From positions 228,581-292,580 of the forward strand of contig NZ_QVAI01000010.1 of the NCBI RefSeq assembly GCF_003427025.1: 64,000 bases of DNA, read 5' to 3'. Each line of letters opens with the position of its first letter. The stretch's first letter is position 1. This DNA is from Jiangella endophytica. Lineage in GTDB: Bacteria > Actinomycetota > Actinomycetes > Jiangellales > Jiangellaceae. The notes beneath the pieces are model-generated. The model did not search any database, was not told the DNA's origin, and worked only from the letters and a program-made list of their open reading frames with translations. Made by a program: the position numbers and the translations under genes. This document shows positions 1 through 10,273 of the stretch, in pieces.

Positions 1-431
1 GTCAGCTCGACGGCGTCCGGCTCGCCCAGCACCGGCAGCAGCAGCCGTCCGGCCGCCCAGTCGACGTCGAACCAGTCGGCGTACTTCGACGCGGGGCCGT
101 GCCGCAGCAGGTCCTGCCAGGCCGGGTTCTGCTCCGGGTCGGCGACGCCCTGGTGGTTGGGTACGAGGTCCGCGACGACGCGCAGTCCGTGTGCCCGGGC
201 TGCCTCGACCAGCGCACTCCAGCCGGCCTCGCCGCCGCGATCGTCGTCGAGCCGGGTGGCGTCGACGACGTCGTAGCCGTGCGCCGACCCGGCGGCGGCG
301 CGCAGCACCGGCGACAGGTAGACCGCACCGGTGCCGAGGTCGCGCAGGTACGCGGTCAGGTCGGCGGCCGCGTCCAGCGGGAACGCGGCGCTCAACTGCA
401 GCCGGTAGGTGCTCGCGGGCCGGGCGCTCAC
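1..431 (-). CDS. treY: malto-oligosyltrehalose synthase, N-terminal part (runs off the left edge)
   Basis: About 143 N-terminal codons are visible; the rest lies left of the window. TreY isomerises the reducing-end glucose of maltodextrins into a trehalose linkage, the step before trehalose release by TreZ. The start of the protein shows the family's STYRLQ opening, YLSPVL, SAHGYDVVD and the GH13 region-I motif VADLVPNHQG. The GTG start overlaps the treX stop as GTGA (428-431), so translation is coupled to treX. In related operons treZ usually follows; it would lie outside the window. Identification is firm from motifs plus context; the catalytic residues are not visible. Confidence 0.9.
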   Translation of the reverse strand, partial: MSARPASTYRLQLSAAFPLDAAADLTAYLRDLGTGAVYLSPVLRAAAGSAHGYDVVDATRLDDDRGGEAGWSALVEAARAHGLRVVADLVPNHQGVADPEQNPAWQDLLRHGPASKYADWFDVDWAAGRLLLPVLGEPDAVEL

Positions 432-2569
432 GGCGCCGCGTCCCGGGGCGTCAGCAGGACCAGCAGTGACCGTGCCTGGACGGTGACGACGCTACCGGCG
501 GGGCGTGGGCCGCCGCGATCGCCGGCGTCGTCGTCGGCGGTGTCGAGGACGGTGTCCCAGGCGGCGCCGAACTCCGGACCGGGCAGGGTGAACTCCAGCG
601 GCTCGTGGTGGGCGTTGAAGCAGAGCAGGAAGGAGTCGTCGACGACTCGTTGCCCGCGCCCGTCGACCGCGGCGATGCCGTTGCCGTTGAGGAAGACCGC
701 GACGGCCCGGCCGAACCCGGCGTCCCAGTCGGCCTCGGTCATGGGGCTGCCGTCGGGCCGCAGCCAGTCGATGTCGGGCAGCCCTTCGACGCCCAGCCGG
801 CGCACCGGCAGGCCGTTGAAGAAGCGGCGCCGCCGGAACGCCGGGTGGGCGGCACGCAACGCCATGACCCGCCGGGTGAACTCCTGCAGCGCGAGGTCGG
901 CGTCGTCCCAGTCGACCCAGGAGAGCTCGTTGTCCTGGCAGAACGCGTTGTTGTTGCCGTCCTGGGTGCGGCCCAGCTCGTCGCCGTGGCCGATCATCGG
1001 CACGCCCTGCGACAGCAGCAGCGTGGCGAGGAAGTTGCGCTGCTGGCGGGCCCGGACCGCGTTGACCTGCGGGTCGTCGGTGCGGCCCTCGACGCCGCAG
1101 TTCCAGGACCGGTTGTGGTTCTCGCCGTCCTTGTTGTCCTCGAGGTTGGCCTCGTTGTGCTTCTCGTTGAACGAGACGAGGTCGCGCAGGGTGAAGCCGT
1201 CGTGCGCGGTGACGAAGTTGATCGACGCGACCGGGCGGCGGGTCGACTGCTCGTAGAGGTCGGCCGAGCCGGTGATGCGCGACGCGAACTCGCCCAGTGT
1301 GGCCGGCTCGCCGCGCCAGAAGTCGCGGACGGTGTCGCGGTACTTGCCGTTCCACTCCGACCACTGCGGCGGGAAGTTGCCCACCTGGTAGCCGCCCGGT
1401 CCGAGGTCCCATGGCTCGGCGATCAGCTTGACCTGGCTCACCGTGGGGTCCTGCTGCACCAGCTCGAAGAACGACGACAGCCGGTCGACGTCGTAGAACT
1501 CGCGGGCCAGTGTGGCGGCGAGGTCGAAGCGGAAGCCGTCGACGTGCATCTCGGTGATCCAGTAGCGCAGCGAGTCCATGATCAGCTGCAGCGTGTGCGG
1601 GTGGCCGACGTTGAGCGAGTTCCCGGTGCCGGTGTAGTCGAGGTAGTAGCGCTTGTCGTCGTCGACCAGCCGGTAGTAGGCGGCGTTGTCGATGCCGCGG
1701 AAGGACAGCGTCGGGCCGAGGTGGTTGCCCTCGGCGGTGTGGTTGTAGACGACGTCGAGGATGACCTCGATGCCCGCCTCGTGCAGCGCCCGCACCATCG
1801 CCTTGAACTCGCCGACCTGCGCGCCGGGTGTGGCGGCCGCGCTGTACTTCGGGTCGGGCGCGAAGAAGCCGATGGAGTTGTAGCCCCAGTAGTTCGAGAG
1901 GCCCTTCTCCATCAGCGTGGCGTCGTTGGCGAAGTGGTGCACCGGCATCAGCTCGAGCGCGGTGACCCCCAGCGCCTTCAGGTGGTCGAGGACGACGGGG
2001 TGCGCGATGGCCGCGTAGGTGCCGCGGATCTCCTCGGGGATGTCAGGGTGGGTGCGGGTGAGGCCCTTGACGTGCGCCTCGTAGATGACGGTCTCGGCGT
2101 ACTCGCGGCGTGGTGGGCGGTCGGTGCCCCAGTCGAAGAACGGGTTGATCACCACCGACTTCGGCATGTGCGGCGCGGAGTCGTCGTCGTTGCGGCTGTC
2201 GGGGTCTCCGAACTGGTAGCCGAACAGCGACTGGTGCCACTCGAACGTGCCGTCGATGGCCTTCGCGTACGGGTCGAGCAGCAGCTTCGCCGGATTGCAG
2301 CGGTGGCCGGCCTTGGGCTCGTTCGGGCCGTGGACGCGGAAGCCGTAGCGCTGGCCGGGCTCGACGCCGGGCAGGAACGCGTGCCAGACGAAGCCGTCGA
2401 CCTCGGTCAGCGTCAGCCGCGTCTCGGCGCCCGCGGCGTCGAAGAGGCACAGCTCGACGCTGTCGGCGACCTCGCTGAACAGCGCGAAGTTGGTGCCGGA
2501 GCCGTCATAGGTGGCGCCGAGCGGGTACGCCGCCCCCGGCCACTGCGGCATGGGCTCGGCAGAGGTCAT
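428..2569 (-). CDS. treX: glycogen debranching enzyme (isoamylase-type, GH13)
   Basis: Cytoplasmic alpha-1,6-glucosidase that debranches glycogen to feed TreY/TreZ trehalose synthesis. The 713-residue product has an N-terminal CBM48-like domain (about residues 10-110) and then the GH13 barrel. Visible active-site signatures are DVVYNHTAEG (272-281), nucleophile D349 in DGFRFDL, acid/base E385 in LIAEPWD and D457 in VTAHDG. Length matches TreX/GlgX (about 700 residues). Its TGA overlaps the treY GTG. The start at 2569 lies 54 bp after the preceding sigma gene stop; a TTGACA hexamer overlaps that stop but no good -10 is clear. GlgX is the main alternative name; coupling to treY favours TreX. 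Confidence 0.93.
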   Translation of the reverse strand: MTSAEPMPQWPGAAYPLGATYDGSGTNFALFSEVADSVELCLFDAAGAETRLTLTEVDGFVWHAFLPGVEPGQRYGFRVHGPNEPKAGHRCNPAKLLLDPYAKAIDGTFEWHQSLFGYQFGDPDSRNDDDSAPHMPKSVVINPFFDWGTDRPPRREYAETVIYEAHVKGLTRTHPDIPEEIRGTYAAIAHPVVLDHLKALGVTALELMPVHHFANDATLMEKGLSNYWGYNSIGFFAPDPKYSAAATPGAQVGEFKAMVRALHEAGIEVILDVVYNHTAEGNHLGPTLSFRGIDNAAYYRLVDDDKRYYLDYTGTGNSLNVGHPHTLQLIMDSLRYWITEMHVDGFRFDLAATLAREFYDVDRLSSFFELVQQDPTVSQVKLIAEPWDLGPGGYQVGNFPPQWSEWNGKYRDTVRDFWRGEPATLGEFASRITGSADLYEQSTRRPVASINFVTAHDGFTLRDLVSFNEKHNEANLEDNKDGENHNRSWNCGVEGRTDDPQVNAVRARQQRNFLATLLLSQGVPMIGHGDELGRTQDGNNNAFCQDNELSWVDWDDADLALQEFTRRVMALRAAHPAFRRRRFFNGLPVRRLGVEGLPDIDWLRPDGSPMTEADWDAGFGRAVAVFLNGNGIAAVDGRGQRVVDDSFLLCFNAHHEPLEFTLPGPEFGAAWDTVLDTADDDAGDRGGPRPAGSVVTVQARSLLVLLTPRDAAP

Positions 2570-2623
2570 CGGTGGCCTTTCGTCGCGGTTCCGTGTGGTG
2601 CTCGCTGCGCCGCGAGTCAGGTG

Positions 2624-3877
<1,254 letters not shown>

Positions 3878-3879
3878 CG

Positions 3880-4293
3880 TCAGAGCTCCGGCTCGCCGCC
3901 GAACTCGTCGACCGGCCGGATGTCCGCGACGGCGTCGGCGAAGATGCCGCCCGGGCTCGGGCAGGCCGCCAGGCGCGCCGCGATCTCCGTCGCGCGGTCG
4001 AAGCTCGCGACGTCGACCAGCCAGTAGCCGGCCAGCACCTCCTGGGTCTCGGCGTACGGCCCCTCGGTGACCACCGGCACGCCGGCTTGCAGCTGGACCC
4101 GCCGCGTGTGCACCGGAGCGGCCAACCCCTTGGTGTCGACCAGTTCGCCGGACCTGGCCAGCTCGGTGGCGAACTCCTGCATGAACGCGTGCATCGGCGC
4201 GAACTCCTCCGGCGCCGGTCCGGTGCCGGCGCCGGCACCGGACATCAGGTCGTAGTCGCGCTGGGTCCCGTAGGTGAGGATCAGGTACTTCAT
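3880..4293 (-). CDS. YCII/DGPF-domain protein
   Basis: 137-residue small cytoplasmic protein with a YCII-like fold: MKYLILTYG at the N-terminus, VTEGPYAETQEVLAGYWLVD in the middle (the DGPF-equivalent motif reads EGPYAE) and FDRATEIAARL near the end. This family is the standard neighbour and probable target of ECF42 sigma factors; its biochemical role is not established. Its start overlaps the stop of the upstream membrane-protein gene as ATGA (4290-4293), and its stop is 2 nt before the sigma gene, so the three genes form one operon read leftwards. Confidence 0.87.
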   Translation of the reverse strand: MKYLILTYGTQRDYDLMSGAGAGTGPAPEEFAPMHAFMQEFATELARSGELVDTKGLAAPVHTRRVQLQAGVPVVTEGPYAETQEVLAGYWLVDVASFDRATEIAARLAACPSPGGIFADAVADIRPVDEFGGEPEL

Positions 4294-4904
4294 CGTGCGG
4301 TCCTTCCGTGTGCGGCGAGGGCTGCGACGAACCCGAACAGAATGGCGGACGCGGCGACCAGCCGCAGGCTCAACCCGTCAGGCGACGGGATGACCAGGAG
4401 CAGACCGGCGGCGACGGCGGCCAGGACGCAGCCGGACGCCGCCCGCCGGTCGCGCCGGGCGCGGAACGCCTTGGCGTAGACGATCGCCGCGGCGATCCCG
4501 CCGAGCATCGCCAGCCCGGCGCCGGCGCTGTGTACCAGCGCGTGCCAGCTGACCTCCTCCGGCGCGCCCGGAGGCGCACCGGCCGGGAACCCGGCGCCGG
4601 GGTCGGTGACGAACGCGCCGCCCACCACCAGCCCGGTGCCGAGCAGGGCGATCAGGCGCGGGCCCCACCTCGTCCCGGGGACCGGCGTCCGGTGCAGCCC
4701 GACGGCGCAGGCGACGACCAGCACGCCCGTGACGACGAAGGTGGCGATCTGCACCCAGCCGCCGTCGCCGAGGGCGAGCAGGCTCGGCGGATGGCGGCGC
4801 GGGTCGAACCCGTCGCGGGTCAGCACCTGCGCCAGCCAGACGACGACGAACACCGGGCCGGCGACCAGACCGGCCGTGAGCAGGGACCGAGTGGTCAGGG
4901 TCAT
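4290..4904 (-). CDS. DUF998-type integral membrane protein
   Basis: 204-residue protein with about six hydrophobic helices. The pattern SLLTAGLVAGPVFVVVWLAQ, then FDPRRHPPSLLALGDGGWVQ, resembles DUF998 membrane proteins. Function is unknown. It is first in an operon with the DGPF protein and the ECF sigma factor, overlapping the former by 4 nt. The start has a purine-rich GAGAGGAGAG stretch just upstream. It may be part of the sigma circuit (sensor or target), but that is inference from position only. Confidence 0.75.
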   Translation of the reverse strand: MTLTTRSLLTAGLVAGPVFVVVWLAQVLTRDGFDPRRHPPSLLALGDGGWVQIATFVVTGVLVVACAVGLHRTPVPGTRWGPRLIALLGTGLVVGGAFVTDPGAGFPAGAPPGAPEEVSWHALVHSAGAGLAMLGGIAAAIVYAKAFRARRDRRAASGCVLAAVAAGLLLVIPSPDGLSLRLVAASAILFGFVAALAAHGRTAR

Positions 4905-5008
4905 CGTGCTCTCCTCTCTCTCGCCCTGGACGTCGGTGCCGCCCGCCGATTCCGGACACGGGGGTGGGACGTGCCGGCGCCACGAGACGGGCGGTTACGG
5001 TGGAGCCG

Positions 5009-5557
5009 ATGAGGATCCGCCCCCGCACGCCCGCCGACCTGCCCGGCCTGGCCGGCGTACTGGTCCGGGATCACACGGTCACCGGCTATCCGTACGACCT
5101 GCCCGACAGTCCGGCGGAGTGGATCGGGTCACCCGACGACCTCGCCGCGTTCGTCGCCGCCGACGAGGAGGACCACCCGGCCGGTCACGTCAGCGTCGGC
5201 GCGGCCGCCGGCATCGACCACGGCGCCGGTACCGCGTTGCAGGAGGCCTGGAGCGCGGCGCACGGCCGCCCTGTCGCCGGCTGCGCCGTCGTCGGACGGT
5301 TGTTCGTCGCGGCCGGCCGCCAGCGGCACGGGACCGGCGCGGCGCTGCTCGGCACCGCCGTCGGGTGGATGCGCGAGCGCGACCTCGCGCCCTGCCTGGA
5401 CGTGCTGCCGATCGGCCCGGCCGCGTCGGTCGTGTCCTGGTACGAGGCGCGCGGCTGGGTGGTGGCCGGCGAGGCCAGCCCGGTGTGGCGGCGGCCCGGC
5501 TGGCCGCCGTTGCTGGCGCTGGTGCTGCCGCCGGAACCGGGCGACGGCGCACCGTGA
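5009..5557 (+). CDS. GNAT-family N-acetyltransferase
   Basis: 182-residue acyltransferase-like protein starting MRIRPRTPADLPGLAGVL, a typical GNAT opening. The acetyl-CoA binding segment is VVGRLFVAAGRQRHGTGAAL (R/Q-x-x-G-x-G/A variant, QRHGTGAAL), followed by a late VVSWYEARGWVV helix/strand. Substrate unknown. I chose ATG 5009, preceded by GGTGGAG at good spacing, over an upstream in-frame GTG at 4964 that would add 15 unlikely residues. It is divergent from the DUF998-DGPF-sigma operon and sits alone. Confidence 0.8.
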   Translation: MRIRPRTPADLPGLAGVLVRDHTVTGYPYDLPDSPAEWIGSPDDLAAFVAADEEDHPAGHVSVGAAAGIDHGAGTALQEAWSAAHGRPVAGCAVVGRLFVAAGRQRHGTGAALLGTAVGWMRERDLAPCLDVLPIGPAASVVSWYEARGWVVAGEASPVWRRPGWPPLLALVLPPEPGDGAP

Positions 5558-5662
5558 TGAGTCGTGGCCCACTATGTGTCACCGCGATACCGGTCGTCAT
5601 GGTGGGTGGGCGATCATGGTGGGTCATACGCACCCGGGGGCGGGGGACGTGGAGGTAGACAC

Positions 5663-6328
5663 ATGGATCATGCTGCGCACGAACGGCCCGGATCGGCCGG
5701 CGAGCACGCACTGCAGGAGGCGAACGGCAGCCGGGAACGGGCCGACCGCTTCTACCGTGAGCAGGTGGCCGACCATCTCAATGGTCACATGCGCGAGTTC
5801 GTCGGCCGCATGGAGATGATGTTCGTCGGCACGGCCGACGGCGGCGGCGAGTGCGACGTCACGTTCCGGGCGGGTCCGCCGGGCTTCGTCCGGGTGGTCG
5901 ACCCACGGACGCTGGCCTGGCCGGAGTACCGCGGCAACGGCGTCATGGCCAGCGCCGGCAACATCGTCGAGAACGGCCACGTCGGCCTGCTCTTCATGGA
6001 CTTCGTGCGCGATCTCGTCGGCCTGCACGTCAACGGCGAGGCGGCGCTGCTGTCGGCGTCGGAGTTCGACGAACGGCACCCCGAGGAGCCGGTCGACGCC
6101 GACGTGCCCGGCCGCCGCCCCGAGCGGTGGGTGACGGTGCACGTCGAGGAGGCCTACATCCACTGCTCGAAGCACGTGCCGCGGCTGATGCCGGTGCCGC
6201 GGAACCGTCAGTGGGGCACCGACGACCGCAAGGCCAAGGGCGGCGACGCGTTCGGGGTGGCCGCGTCGCGCGGGCTCGGCGCGCACGCCAAGCGGGCGCT
6301 CAGGCAGGGCGCGCCACGGCTCTCGTGA
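5663..6328 (+). CDS. pyridoxamine 5'-phosphate oxidase-like FMN-binding protein
   Basis: 221-residue split-barrel flavoprotein. The segment DPRTLAWPEYRGNGVMASAGN followed by HVGLLFMDF and LHVNGEAAL is characteristic of the PNPOx-like family that binds FMN or other flavins/haem; HVEEAYIHCSKHVPRL is the usual late motif. Likely a cytoplasmic oxidoreductase of unknown substrate. ATG 5663 is chosen because GGAGG lies just upstream (about 5650); a longer in-frame start at 5564 would add 33 low-complexity residues. Its 3' end overlaps the convergent TetR gene by 29 bp. Confidence 0.85.
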   Translation: MDHAAHERPGSAGEHALQEANGSRERADRFYREQVADHLNGHMREFVGRMEMMFVGTADGGGECDVTFRAGPPGFVRVVDPRTLAWPEYRGNGVMASAGNIVENGHVGLLFMDFVRDLVGLHVNGEAALLSASEFDERHPEEPVDADVPGRRPERWVTVHVEEAYIHCSKHVPRLMPVPRNRQWGTDDRKAKGGDAFGVAASRGLGAHAKRALRQGAPRLS

Positions 6329-7334
6329 CCGCACCGGCGACCACCGCGTACCCGGCGCCGCGGCCGTCCGCGCGGGCGACGAGGCGGCCGGCCTCGACGC
6401 GCACGGCCGCCTCGGTGTCGTCGGCCGGCTCGGTGACGCCGGCCGCCGCGGCCAGGTCCGCGGCCGCGGGGCCGAGCAGCAGCCGCAGCGGCGGCCGGGC
6501 CGGCTCGGGGATCGCCTGGCGCAGCGTGCCGTCGAGCCGGGCCAGCACCAGCCGGGCCAGCGGCTCGAGGTCGTCGGGCCGGCCCGCCACCAGCGCGACG
6601 GTGACGTCGGCGCCGGCGGGCGCGGACCGGACGGACTCTTCGGCCGCCTCGAGCCGGTGCAGCCCCAGCACGTGCACGATGCCGTCGCGCGGCGCCGGCG
6701 CACCGGGCCACGGCTCGTCCACCGGCCGGGCGGGGGCGACGTGCCGGAGATAGGGCCGCGGCCCGCCGCGGTCCGGCGGCAGACCGGCCAGCAGCTCGCA
6801 CGCCGCCACGACGTCGAACGGGTCGGCGAAGCCGGGCGCGCTGGTGGCGAGCCCGTCGGCGCCGGCCAGCAGCGTCAGCGCCGACGCCGCGACCCGGGTG
6901 CCGCGTCCGCGCCGGCCCAGGCGTTCCAGGGCCAGCCCCAGTACCACCGCCTCCAGCGTCAGCAGCTGCGCGTGCGCCGTGCGCACCCGGTCGTCGTCGA
7001 GGACCTCGGCCGGGAGCTCGGCGCCGGTCAGCGCCCGGCCGGACAGCCGGGCCCGGGCGATGGCGGCGAGCGCCTCGCGTGGCGAGCGCACCTGCGCGGC
7101 GCCGGCACCGCTCCTCCGCGCGGCCCGCTCCGCGTCGGCGGCCAGTACCGAGAGGTAGAGCGCCCGCTTGCCGGTGAAGTTCGCGTAGATGGCGCCCCGG
7201 GTGAGGCCGGCACGTGCGGCGATGCCGTCGATCTTCGCGTCGCCGTAGCCGTGGGCGGCGAACTCGGCGCGGGCCGCGGCCAACACGCCGGACCGGGTCC
7301 GCTCCTGGGTCTGCGCCCGTGTGAGCCGTACCAT
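6300..7334 (-). CDS. TetR-family transcriptional regulator with a long C-terminal extension
   Basis: 344-residue protein with an N-terminal TetR HTH: RSGVLAAARAEFAAHGY, then IDGIAARAGLTRGAIYANF. The ligand-binding part is followed by about 170 further residues (HVLGLHRLEAAEESV, VALVAGRPDDLEPLARLVLA) that are not part of an ordinary TetR and that I do not recognise. ATG 7334 has GGGAGG upstream. It is divergent from clpX; the 80-bp gap holds a 19-bp palindrome that is the likely operator. So it probably represses itself and perhaps clpX. Its stop overlaps the convergent PNPOx gene. Confidence 0.85.
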   Translation of the reverse strand: MVRLTRAQTQERTRSGVLAAARAEFAAHGYGDAKIDGIAARAGLTRGAIYANFTGKRALYLSVLAADAERAARRSGAGAAQVRSPREALAAIARARLSGRALTGAELPAEVLDDDRVRTAHAQLLTLEAVVLGLALERLGRRGRGTRVAASALTLLAGADGLATSAPGFADPFDVVAACELLAGLPPDRGGPRPYLRHVAPARPVDEPWPGAPAPRDGIVHVLGLHRLEAAEESVRSAPAGADVTVALVAGRPDDLEPLARLVLARLDGTLRQAIPEPARPPLRLLLGPAAADLAAAAGVTEPADDTEAAVRVEAGRLVARADGRGAGYAVVAGAVTRAVARPA

Positions 7335-7382
7335 CGGCGCCTCCCGTTGTCTCCGGTCGCCAACCAAGATACCGTCACCATC

Positions 7383-7401
7383 CAGATGGTCCGAACATCT
7401 G
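7383..7401. promoter_or_regulatory. 19-bp palindrome, probable TetR operator
   Basis: CAGATG at 7383-7388 and CATCTG at 7396-7401 flank a 7-nt centre that is itself palindromic except for one pair (G-TC-C-GA-A). An overlapping ACCATC-CA-GATGGT repeat lies at 7377-7390. It sits between the divergent tetR (start 7334) and clpX (start 7415) genes, the usual place for a TetR-family operator. Confidence 0.6.
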
Positions 7402-7414
7402 AAATGTGGTCTGA

Positions 7415-8653
7415 ATGTTGATGACGTGCGCCTTCTGCGGCAAGAGCCAGAAGCAGGTGAAGAAGCTGATCGCGGGGCCGGCCCGCGTCTGCATCTGCGA
7501 CGAGTGCGTCGAGCTGTGCAACGAGCTGATGGACGACGAGGCCACCGCCGACGAGGTGGGCGGGCCGGGTGAACCGCCGAAGCCGCGCGACATCCACGAG
7601 TTCCTCGACCGGTACGTCGTCGGTCAGGACGCGGCCAAGAAGGCGCTGGCGGTCGCCGTCTACAACCACTACAAGCGGGTGCGGGCGCCCGCGTCGGACG
7701 TCACGGTCGCGAAGTCGAACGTCCTGCTCATCGGCCCGACCGGGTGCGGGAAGACGTATCTGGCGCAGACGCTGGCGAAGATGCTGAACGTGCCGTTCGC
7801 CATCGCCGACGCCACCGCGCTGACCGAGGCCGGTTATGTCGGTGAGGACGTCGAGAACATCCTGCTGAAGCTGATCCAGGCCGCCGACTACGACGTCAAG
7901 AAGGCCGAGACCGGCATCGTCTACATCGACGAGGTCGACAAGATCGCCCGCAAGAGCGAGGGCGCGTCGATCACTCGCGACGTGTCGGGCGAGGGTGTGC
8001 AGCAGGCGCTGCTGAAGATCCTCGAGGGCACCACGGCGTCCGTGCCGCCGCAGGGCGGGCGCAAGCACCCGGGCCAGGAGTTCATCCAGATCGACACCAC
8101 GAACGTGCTGTTCATCGTGGGCGGCGCGTTCGCCGGGCTGGACGACGCGATCCGGTCGCGCACGGGCCGGCGCGGGCTGGGTTTCGGCGCCGACCTGTCG
8201 CGTCCGGCGTCGGACACCGACCCGTTCGGCGCGGTCATGCCGGAGGACCTGCTCAAGTTCGGGCTGATCCCGGAGTTCGTCGGGCGTCTCCCGGTCATCA
8301 CCACGGTGTCGCCGCTGGACCGCGCCGCGCTCATCCGCATCCTGTCCGAGCCGCGCAACGCGCTGGTGAAGCAGTACATGCGGCTGTTCGAGATCGACCA
8401 CGTCGAGCTGGAGTTCACCGACGACGCGGTCGAGGCGGTCGCCGATCTGGCGTTGCTGCGCGGCACCGGCGCGCGCGGGTTGCGGGCCATCCTCGAAGAG
8501 GTGCTGCTGCACGTCATGTACGAGGTGCCGTCGCGCGACGACGTCGCCCGGGTGGTCATCACCCGCGACGTGGTGGAGACCAATGTGCTGCCGGCCCTGC
8601 TCTCACGAGGCCGGGCGCCGGGGCGCCGGCAGCGGCGGGAGCGGTCGGCCTGA
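7415..8653 (+). CDS. clpX: ATP-dependent Clp protease ATP-binding subunit ClpX
   Basis: AAA+ unfoldase that feeds substrates to ClpP. The 412-residue product has the N-terminal zinc domain (C5, C8, C28, C31), Walker A GPTGCGKT (108-115), pore loop GYVG (141-144), Walker B YIDEVDK with D173/E174, the RKH loop (217-219) and the ClpP-contacting loop LGF (256-258), so it looks functional. It begins directly at the zinc finger and lacks the ten-odd N-terminal residues usual in actinobacterial ClpX. It is not next to tig/clpP, so it may be a second clpX copy under TetR control. There is no strong Shine-Dalgarno; ATG 7421 is an alternative start. Confidence 0.93.
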   Translation: MLMTCAFCGKSQKQVKKLIAGPARVCICDECVELCNELMDDEATADEVGGPGEPPKPRDIHEFLDRYVVGQDAAKKALAVAVYNHYKRVRAPASDVTVAKSNVLLIGPTGCGKTYLAQTLAKMLNVPFAIADATALTEAGYVGEDVENILLKLIQAADYDVKKAETGIVYIDEVDKIARKSEGASITRDVSGEGVQQALLKILEGTTASVPPQGGRKHPGQEFIQIDTTNVLFIVGGAFAGLDDAIRSRTGRRGLGFGADLSRPASDTDPFGAVMPEDLLKFGLIPEFVGRLPVITTVSPLDRAALIRILSEPRNALVKQYMRLFEIDHVELEFTDDAVEAVADLALLRGTGARGLRAILEEVLLHVMYEVPSRDDVARVVITRDVVETNVLPALLSRGRAPGRRQRRERSA

Positions 8654-9515
8654 ACCGCACCGTGTCGCCGGGCCGCAGCTGCGCGGCCGGCGACACGTCC
8701 GCCGCCGCGACGACGCCGATCACCGGGTAACCGCCGGTCACGGGGTGATCGGCCAGGAACAGCACCGGGCGGCCGTTCGGCGGCACCTGCAGTGCCCCGG
8801 TCACCATGCCCTCCGGTGCCAGCTCCGCGGCCGCGCCGGGCGCTCGGCGCAACGGCGGCCCGGCCAGCCGCAGCCCCACCCGGTCGCTGTCCGCCGTCAC
8901 CTCGTACGCCGACCCGAACAGCCGGTCCAGGGCGGACGGCGCGAACCGGCCGGCCCGCGGCCCGGGCAGCACCCGCAACGTGACGTCGCCCGACGGGGGC
9001 GGCACCGGAGCGACGTCGACAGACGGCTCGCCGGCGTGGTCGGCGGCCAGCGGCAGCAGGTCGCCGGACCGCAGCGGCGGCGGGCCGATCCCGGCCAGCG
9101 AGTCCCACGACCGCGACCCCAGCACCGGCGCGACGCCCAGCCCGCCGCGCACCGCCAGGTACCCACGCAGGCCGCGCGCAGGCCGCCCCACCCGCAGCAC
9201 CTCACCGGCCCGGACGGCGAACGGGGCGTTGAACGCGGCCGCGCGGTGGCCGGCCCGCACGTCGGCCGGTGCGCCGGTGAGCGCGACGGTCGCCGTCCGG
9301 CGGAACCGGACCGCCAGGCCGCCGAGCACGAACTCGATCGCGGCGGCCCGTTCGGCGTTGGCGACCAGCCGGTTCGCCAGCCGGAAGCTGGCCTCGTCGG
9401 CCGCGCCGGACCGCCCGACGCCCAGCGCGCCCAGCCCCGGCCGGCCGAGGTCCTCGACGATCGCCAGCATGCCCGGCTCGACGATCTCGAGCACGGGGGC
9501 GGTGGCGGCGGTCAT
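8559..9515 (-). CDS. pxpC: 5-oxoprolinase subunit C (biotin-dependent carboxyltransferase-like)
   Basis: 318-residue subunit of the PxpABC 5-oxoprolinase, which hydrolyses 5-oxoproline to glutamate with ATP. Family signatures are [21 protein letters not shown] near the N-terminus, GYLAVRGG, and the late [12 protein letters not shown]. The ATG overlaps the pxpA stop as ATGA (9512-9515). The last ~30 residues (after VRFRP) are an unusual extension encoded antisense to the 3' end of clpX, giving a 95-bp convergent overlap. The family normally ends near VRF, so this tail may be dispensable. Confidence 0.92.
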   Translation of the reverse strand: MTAATAPVLEIVEPGMLAIVEDLGRPGLGALGVGRSGAADEASFRLANRLVANAERAAAIEFVLGGLAVRFRRTATVALTGAPADVRAGHRAAAFNAPFAVRAGEVLRVGRPARGLRGYLAVRGGLGVAPVLGSRSWDSLAGIGPPPLRSGDLLPLAADHAGEPSVDVAPVPPPSGDVTLRVLPGPRAGRFAPSALDRLFGSAYEVTADSDRVGLRLAGPPLRRAPGAAAELAPEGMVTGALQVPPNGRPVLFLADHPVTGGYPVIGVVAAADVSPAAQLRPGDTVRFRPTAPAAAGAPAPGLVRAGPAAHWSPPRRG

Positions 9516-10273
9516 GCGAACGCGGCGATCGGGACGCCGTTCTCGGTCAGCACCTCGCGGACCCGGCGCATCAGGTCCACGGCGCCGGGGGTGTCGCCGT
9601 GCACGCACAGCGACCGCGCCGAGACGGCGACCGGCTCGCCCTCGATGCTGGTGACCTGTCCGGTGGTGACGATCTGCAGGCACCGCGCCGCGACCTCGTC
9701 CGGGTCGGTGACCAGCGCGCCCCGCCGGCGCCGCGACACCAGCCGGCCGTCGGCGTGGTAGGCGCGGTCGCCGAACGCCTCGGCCGCCGTCGGCAGCCCG
9801 TGCACGGCGGCGATGCGCAGCACCTCCGAGCCCGGCAGCCCGAGGATCGTCAGCGTCGGGTCGTAGGCGCGGGCGGCGTCGACGACGGCGGCGGCCTGCT
9901 CGGCGTCGCGGACGATGGTGTTGTAGAGGGCGCCGTGGGGCTTGACGTAGCGGACCCGGGTCCCGGCCACGCGGGCGATGCCGTCGAGCGCCGCGAGCTG
10001 GTAGAGCACGTCGTCGGCCAGCTGGGTGGCCGGCATGGCGATCTCGCGGCGGCCGAACCCGGCGAGGTCGCGGTAGCCCACGTGCGCGCCGACGGTGATG
10101 CCGCGGGCGGCAGCGACCTCGCAGACGCCGCGCATGATCGTCGGGTCGCCGCCGTGGAAGCCGCAGGCGACGTTCGCGCTGCTGACGACGGCGAGCAGGC
10201 CGTCGTCGTCGCCCATGGTCCAGGCGCCGAAGCCCTCGCCCAGGTCGCAGTTGAGGTCGATCGGAGTCGTCAC
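9512..10273 (-). CDS. pxpA: 5-oxoprolinase subunit A (LamB/YcsF family)
   Basis: 253-residue cytoplasmic protein beginning with the diagnostic DLNCDLGEGFG, then SSANVACGFHGGDP, GAHVGYRD, YVKPHGALYN, EAFGDRAY and CVHGDTPGA, all conserved in PxpA. With PxpB and PxpC it performs ATP-dependent opening of 5-oxoproline. The GTG start overlaps the pxpB stop as GTGA (10270-10273), and the gene overlaps pxpC at its end, so the three subunits are translated from one message in the order B-A-C. Confidence 0.95.
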   Translation of the reverse strand: MTTPIDLNCDLGEGFGAWTMGDDDGLLAVVSSANVACGFHGGDPTIMRGVCEVAAARGITVGAHVGYRDLAGFGRREIAMPATQLADDVLYQLAALDGIARVAGTRVRYVKPHGALYNTIVRDAEQAAAVVDAARAYDPTLTILGLPGSEVLRIAAVHGLPTAAEAFGDRAYHADGRLVSRRRRGALVTDPDEVAARCLQIVTTGQVTSIEGEPVAVSARSLCVHGDTPGAVDLMRRVREVLTENGVPIAAFA

